This document shows positions 52,644-64,000 of a stretch of DNA of 64,000 bases, piece after piece. How positions within the stretch are numbered: the stretch's first letter is position 1; every line of letters begins with the position of its first letter. Under the pieces are notes generated by a model. That model saw only the letters and a program-made list of their open reading frames with translations, did no database searches and was not told the origin of the DNA. A program made the position numbers and the translations under genes. Source of the DNA: JAZDLX01 sp964538455 (GTDB taxonomy: Bacteria; Electryoneota; Electryoneia; Electryoneales; Electryoneaceae); assembly GCA_964538455.1 (NCBI GenBank), contig CAZIDZ010000010.1:1-64000 (forward strand), read 5' to 3'.

Positions 52644-52672
52644 AGTATAGGATAAAACTCCCCCGGAGTCAA
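52644..52672 (-). promoter_or_regulatory. Sigma-70 promoter for the str operon
   Basis: Reverse strand: TTGACT (52672-52667), a 17-base spacer and TATACT (52649-52644). This is near-consensus spacing and sequence. It lies directly after the rpoC stop, so rpsL and the downstream ribosomal genes can be transcribed independently of rpoBC. Transcription should begin near 52637. Confidence 0.82.
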
Positions 52673-52677
52673 CACTT

Positions 52678-57075
<4,398 letters not shown>

Positions 57076-57175
57076 GGCAACCCTCCTTGAATGCTATCCA
57101 GGGCGGCCCGGCCGGTTGGCCGGCGCCGCGATCCCTGCCTTTATCCGTGCGGAGTGAACCGCACCTGGGACGCCA

Positions 57176-60961
<3,786 letters not shown>

Positions 60962-60998
60962 AGAAGCCTCCTGGGTATCTGCATGTGGTTAAGACACC

Positions 60999-61031
60999 AA
61001 AAAGCGGAGCCCTCCCTCGCGGGCGGTCCGC
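60999..61031 (-). terminator. Attenuator-like hairpin between rplL and rpoB
   Basis: Reverse strand: GCGGA-CC-GCCC, an eight-base loop, then GGGCTCCGC followed by TTTTT. The nine-bp stem has a two-base bulge. It occupies the place of the partial terminator known between rplL and rpoB in E. coli, where it lowers rpoBC transcription relative to ribosomal protein genes. Similar function here is inference. Confidence 0.52.
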
Positions 61032-61072
61032 CGGGCACTGCGCAGTGATCGGATCTGCCGCACGGGGCCAAC

Positions 61073-61444
61073 CTACTTCAACTCCACGGCGCCGCCGACT
61101 TCCTCGACCTTCTTCTTGATCTCTTCGGCTTCGTCCTTCAACACGCCTTCCTTGATCGGCTTCGGAGCGCCGTCAACGAGATCCTTGGCCTCTTTAAGGC
61201 CGAGACCCGTGATTTGACGGACAACCTTGATCACCTGAATCTTGGAAGCGCCACCGTCCTTGAGCACGACGTCGAAGGAATCCTTCTCCTCGGCGGCTGC
61301 AGTTTCGCCACCGTTCGCCGGGGCGGCGGCCGCCATCGCTACGGGAGCCGCTGCAGTGACCCCGAACTCCTCCTCAAGGGCTTTCTTCAGCTCGACGAGT
61401 TCAAGGACTTTCATGTTCTTGATGGTTTCAATCAGCTGTTCCAC
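61073..61444 (-). CDS. rplL: Ribosomal protein L7/L12
   Basis: 123 residues; the flexible stalk protein that recruits translational GTPases. N-terminal dimerisation region EQLIETIKNMKVLELVELKK, an Ala-rich hinge, and the C-terminal globular domain KIQVIKVVRQITGLGLKEAK. The GTG at 61444 with GGAGG five bases upstream is chosen; a TTG at 61456 would overlap that site. Confidence 0.97.
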   Translation of the reverse strand: MEQLIETIKNMKVLELVELKKALEEEFGVTAAAPVAMAAAAPANGGETAAAEEKDSFDVVLKDGGASKIQVIKVVRQITGLGLKEAKDLVDGAPKPIKEGVLKDEAEEIKKKVEEVGGAVELK

Positions 61445-61519
61445 CTGGACCTCCAAATACGGCAGTTACCATGTTGTGTTCGATATCTCTGGCTCGGCCC
61501 GGAGGCCGTGCCCGGGCGT

Positions 61520-62080
61520 TTACTCTTCGCCCGCAGCCTGTTTCTTCTGGATGATCGCGTCGATGACGCCGACAAAACTCCGTAAAATCTCATGCAACAC
61601 ATTTACAAAACCGGAAAGTGGCGCCTGGATGCTTCCAATGATCGTAGCGTAGATCAGCTCGATCGACGGGAGCTCCGTGATCACCTTCACCTTTTCCTTG
61701 TCGTAGAATTCCCCATCGACGAAGCCGCCCTTGAATTGCGGCTTTTTCTTCTCGTTTTTCTTCGCGAACTCCGCGACCACTTTCGCCGGCACCACCGGAT
61801 CTTCGTACCCGATGGCAACCGCCGTCGGTCCCTCCAGGAGACCGGCGGAGATCACATCGATCCCCTTGTTGTGCAGGGCGATGTTGATCAGTGTGTTCTT
61901 GGCGACGACAAATTCGCTGTTCCCGGTTTCGAAGAATTTTCCGCGCAGTTCATTAATCTGCGCCACATTCAAGCCGCTGAAATCGGTGAAATACATCCCC
62001 TGGGCACGGCCGATTTTTTCTTCGAGTACGGCAACCGCCTCTTTCTTCGCCGGGTTCGCTTTCGCTTCGATGGCACCCAT
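61520..62080 (-). CDS. rplJ: Ribosomal protein L10
   Basis: 186 residues; stalk base that anchors L7/L12 dimers and, in E. coli, represses the operon. Contains GMYFTDFSGLNVAQINELRG and FVVAKNTLINIALHN. The leader from rplA is only about 50 bases, too short for the classic L10 leader fold to be obvious. Confidence 0.97.
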   Translation of the reverse strand: MGAIEAKANPAKKEAVAVLEEKIGRAQGMYFTDFSGLNVAQINELRGKFFETGNSEFVVAKNTLINIALHNKGIDVISAGLLEGPTAVAIGYEDPVVPAKVVAEFAKKNEKKKPQFKGGFVDGEFYDKEKVKVITELPSIELIYATIIGSIQAPLSGFVNVLHEILRSFVGVIDAIIQKKQAAGEE

Positions 62081-62129
62081 CGTTCTTTCCTCGCTGCGTC
62101 CGCGGAAATCGTTCGCGGAACCGGTCCGT

Positions 62130-62834
62130 CTACTTCAACGCGTTCAGTGCATTCACTCGATCGATCTTGACACCCGGGCTCATCGTCGAGGACACCGTGA
62201 TCTTCTGGACGTAGGTTCCCTTTACCGACGCCGGGCGCATCCTGACAATCGTCCTCAGCACCTCGTTGACATTTTCCCGGAGCTGCTCGGTCCCGAAGGA
62301 GGATTTGCCGACGCCGACATGGACAATGCCATAGCGGTCCACACGGAAGTCGATGCGACCCGCTTTGACCTCCTTCACCGCTTCCGCGACGTCAAAGGTG
62401 ACTGTGCCGGTTTTCGGGTTTGGCATCAGCCCGCGCGGCCCGAGCACCTTGCCGAGCTTTCCGACCTCACGCATGGCGTCGGGGGTGGCGACGACGACAT
62501 CGAAGTCGAACCACCCACCGTTGATCTTCTCGATCAGATCGTCATAGCCGACGTGATCGGCTCCCGCCTCGCGCGCCTCGACCTGCTTTTCGCCGGGAGT
62601 CAGCACCAGCACGCGCACGGTCTTGCCCGTACCGTGAGGCAGGGTGATCGTGCCGCGGATCATCTGGTCCGCCTTCCGGGGATCCACGCCGAGGTTGACG
62701 GTGAGCTCGACCGTCTCGTCGAACTTGCCCTTCGAAGCGAAATCCTTGACGAGGCCAAGGCTTTCATCGAGCTGGTATTCGCGGACACGGTCGATCTGTG
62801 CGATCGCATCCTTCCAGCGACGGCTTCGTTTCAT
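62130..62834 (-). CDS. rplA: Ribosomal protein L1
   Basis: 234 residues; forms the L1 stalk that helps release deacylated tRNA. Contains VELTVNLGVDPRKADQMIRG and VLGPRGLMPNPKTGTVT, the family signature. Three bases after the rplK stop. Confidence 0.98.
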   Translation of the reverse strand: MKRSRRWKDAIAQIDRVREYQLDESLGLVKDFASKGKFDETVELTVNLGVDPRKADQMIRGTITLPHGTGKTVRVLVLTPGEKQVEAREAGADHVGYDDLIEKINGGWFDFDVVVATPDAMREVGKLGKVLGPRGLMPNPKTGTVTFDVAEAVKEVKAGRIDFRVDRYGIVHVGVGKSSFGTEQLRENVNEVLRTIVRMRPASVKGTYVQKITVSSTMSPGVKIDRVNALNALK

Positions 62835-62837
62835 CGT

Positions 62838-63263
62838 TTACTGCTCCACCGTGACTCCCATCGACCGAGCCGTTCCCGCGATGATGTTCATCGCCGCCTC
62901 GACCGTATGGGCGTTCAAATCTCTCATCTTCAATTCGGCGATCTCACGAACCTGTTTCGAGGTGATCCTGCCGACCTTTTCGCGGTTCGACTCGCCTGAT
63001 CCTTTTTCGATCTTCGCCGCCCGCTTGATCAGGTAGCTGGCCGGCGGGGTCTTGGTGATGAACGTGAAGGAATGGTCCTGGTAGACCGTCACTTCCACCG
63101 GGATCAAGACGCTCGGCTGGTCCTGCGTCTTGGCGTTGAACGCCTTGCAGAACTCCATGATGTTCACACCCTTCGGACCGAGCGCTGTGCCCACCGGGGG
63201 CGCAGGAGTCGCCTGTCCGCCGGGGATCACAAGCTTTGCCAGACCGATGACCTTCTTCGCCAT
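62838..63263 (-). CDS. rplK: Ribosomal protein L11
   Basis: 141 residues; GTPase-associated region, target of thiostrepton and needed for stringent response. N-terminal PPVGTALGPKGVNIMEFCKA retains the prolines involved in thiostrepton binding; the C-terminal RNA-binding domain includes SMGVTVEQ at its end. Seven bases from nusG. Confidence 0.98.
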   Translation of the reverse strand: MAKKVIGLAKLVIPGGQATPAPPVGTALGPKGVNIMEFCKAFNAKTQDQPSVLIPVEVTVYQDHSFTFITKTPPASYLIKRAAKIEKGSGESNREKVGRITSKQVREIAELKMRDLNAHTVEAAMNIIAGTARSMGVTVEQ

Positions 63264-63270
63264 GACTTCC

Positions 63271-63810
63271 TCACGACTCGGTAAAATCCGTGGTCACCTG
63301 GAGAAAATCCACTTCGACCGGCGTTTCGCGACCGAAGATGGACACCAGGACCTTCAGCTTCCGTTTCTCGGCGTTGATCTCCTTGATCGTCCCCTGGAAG
63401 TCACGGAACGGACCGTCGGTGATCTTCACCACATCGTCCACGTCAAACGGAATTTCCACCGTCTGCGTGTCCGCTTTTTCTTCAACCCTGCCGAAGATGC
63501 GGTCCACCTCGTGGGGCTGAATCGGCTCGGGCTCCTGGCCCGTGCCGCCGATGAAACCGATCACACCGGGCGTATTGGTCACCAGGTGCTGAGTCTCGTT
63601 GTTCAGCTCCATTTCGATCAGCAGGTAGCCGGGGAAGAAGTTGCGGCGCTTGACCCGCTTCTTCCCCGCCCGCATTTCGACGATCTCTTCACTCGGAATC
63701 AGGATCCGGCCGATCAGCTCCTGGTAGCCGAGGCGTTCCACCTCGCGCTCCAGGTATTCCTTCACCCGGTTTTCCTGACTCGTGAAGACGTGTGTGACGT
63801 ACCACTCCAT
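63271..63810 (-). CDS. nusG: Transcription termination/antitermination factor NusG
   Basis: 179 residues. The NGN domain (about 1-115) begins WYVTHVFTSQENRVKEYLE and contains FFPGYLLIEMELNNETQHLV. The C-terminal KOW domain reads ITDGPFRDFQGTIKEINAEK. It binds RNA polymerase and links it to Rho or to the ribosome through S10. Twelve bases after secE. Confidence 0.98.
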   Translation of the reverse strand: MEWYVTHVFTSQENRVKEYLEREVERLGYQELIGRILIPSEEIVEMRAGKKRVKRRNFFPGYLLIEMELNNETQHLVTNTPGVIGFIGGTGQEPEPIQPHEVDRIFGRVEEKADTQTVEIPFDVDDVVKITDGPFRDFQGTIKEINAEKRKLKVLVSIFGRETPVEVDFLQVTTDFTES

Positions 63811-63822
63811 GGACGCTTCGAC

Positions 63823-64000
63823 TCAGATGATGAAGTTGATCACACGGGAGATGATGAAATCCGCCGAGAAGATGAACAGGGCCAGGATCAGCGAGAGCAA
63901 GAGGGTGATCATGGTTGATTCCATGAGTTCCTCACGTCCCGGCCAGTTGACCTTGGCCATCTCCACCCGGACCCCCCGCAGATAGTTGGCAATCTTCCTG
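63823..64000 (-). CDS. secE: Preprotein translocase subunit SecE, partial
   Basis: The last 59 codons are visible and the 5' end is beyond the right edge. The sequence has the conserved KVNWPGREELMESTMITLL motif followed by one membrane span (LSLILALFIFSADFII), the standard single-span SecE. Its place upstream of nusG is the usual one. It works with SecY (encoded at 36848-38173). Confidence 0.93.
   Translation of the reverse strand, partial: RKIANYLRGVRVEMAKVNWPGREELMESTMITLLLSLILALFIFSADFIISRVINFII

Overview
The window is about 60% G+C bacterial chromosome, apparently a scaffold from a metagenome or draft genome because it carries one run of exactly 100 N (11509-11608). It holds about 60 protein genes and no rRNA or tRNA gene that I can recognise. 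Taxonomic placement is inference. ATP-type PckA, a pair of DUF3857/transglutaminase proteins, two HD-GYP proteins, a carboxypeptidase Taq, a lysine/alanine-rich tail on L17 and an RpoB/RpoC of FCB-like appearance suggest an uncultivated lineage in or near the FCB superphylum (Gemmatimonadota/Latescibacterota-like). I would not name a phylum from this alone.

Layout. 1-3.7 kb: a partial VOC-family protein, then a two-gene reverse-strand unit with an aspartate-family aminotransferase overlapping pckA by GTGA. 4-9.1 kb: a tightly overlapping reverse-strand operon surE > guaA > LpoA/LivJ-like lipoprotein-type receptor > uppP, followed upstream by an AmiC-type amidase. 11-15.6 kb, forward strand: an HXXEE membrane protein cut by the gap, then an ECF sigma factor, its RseA-like anti-sigma factor and an exported protein built of three repeats that ends at a strong hairpin, then a GPP34 protein. 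16.3-19.9 kb, forward strand: selD with an in-frame UGA (selenocysteine), a response regulator with an HD-GYP output domain, and a Ppx/GppA-Nudix fusion, joined by short overlaps. 20-24 kb, reverse: two adjacent DUF3857/transglutaminase proteins. 24-31 kb: patatin phospholipase, EamA transporter, carboxypeptidase Taq, UPF0316 protein, an unknown multi-pass membrane protein and a second HD-GYP protein.

31.4-64 kb, reverse strand, is one continuous translation/transcription supercluster in the order secE-nusG-rplK-rplA-rplJ-rplL-rpoB-rpoC, then a textbook sigma-70 promoter and a roughly 380-nt structured leader, then rpsL-rpsG-fusA-tuf-S10-spc-alpha clusters ending with rpoA-rplQ and a terminator. 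Zinc-ligand forms of S4, S14 and L36 are present.

Intergenic DNA carries several families of short palindromic repeats. One has nested inverted repeats (494-636, 15639-15690 and, with the same design but different sequence, 29713-29766). Another has CCCGGG-cored hairpins (649, 11780, 31316). A small TCCCGA-loop-TCGGGA hairpin is found inside the ribosomal cluster. No CRISPR array, prophage, transposase or obvious defence system is present. The most interesting items are the selenoprotein SelD, the structured rpsL leader RNA, the H1-like tail on L17, the Ppx/GppA-Nudix fusion and the sigma/anti-sigma/repeat-protein unit.
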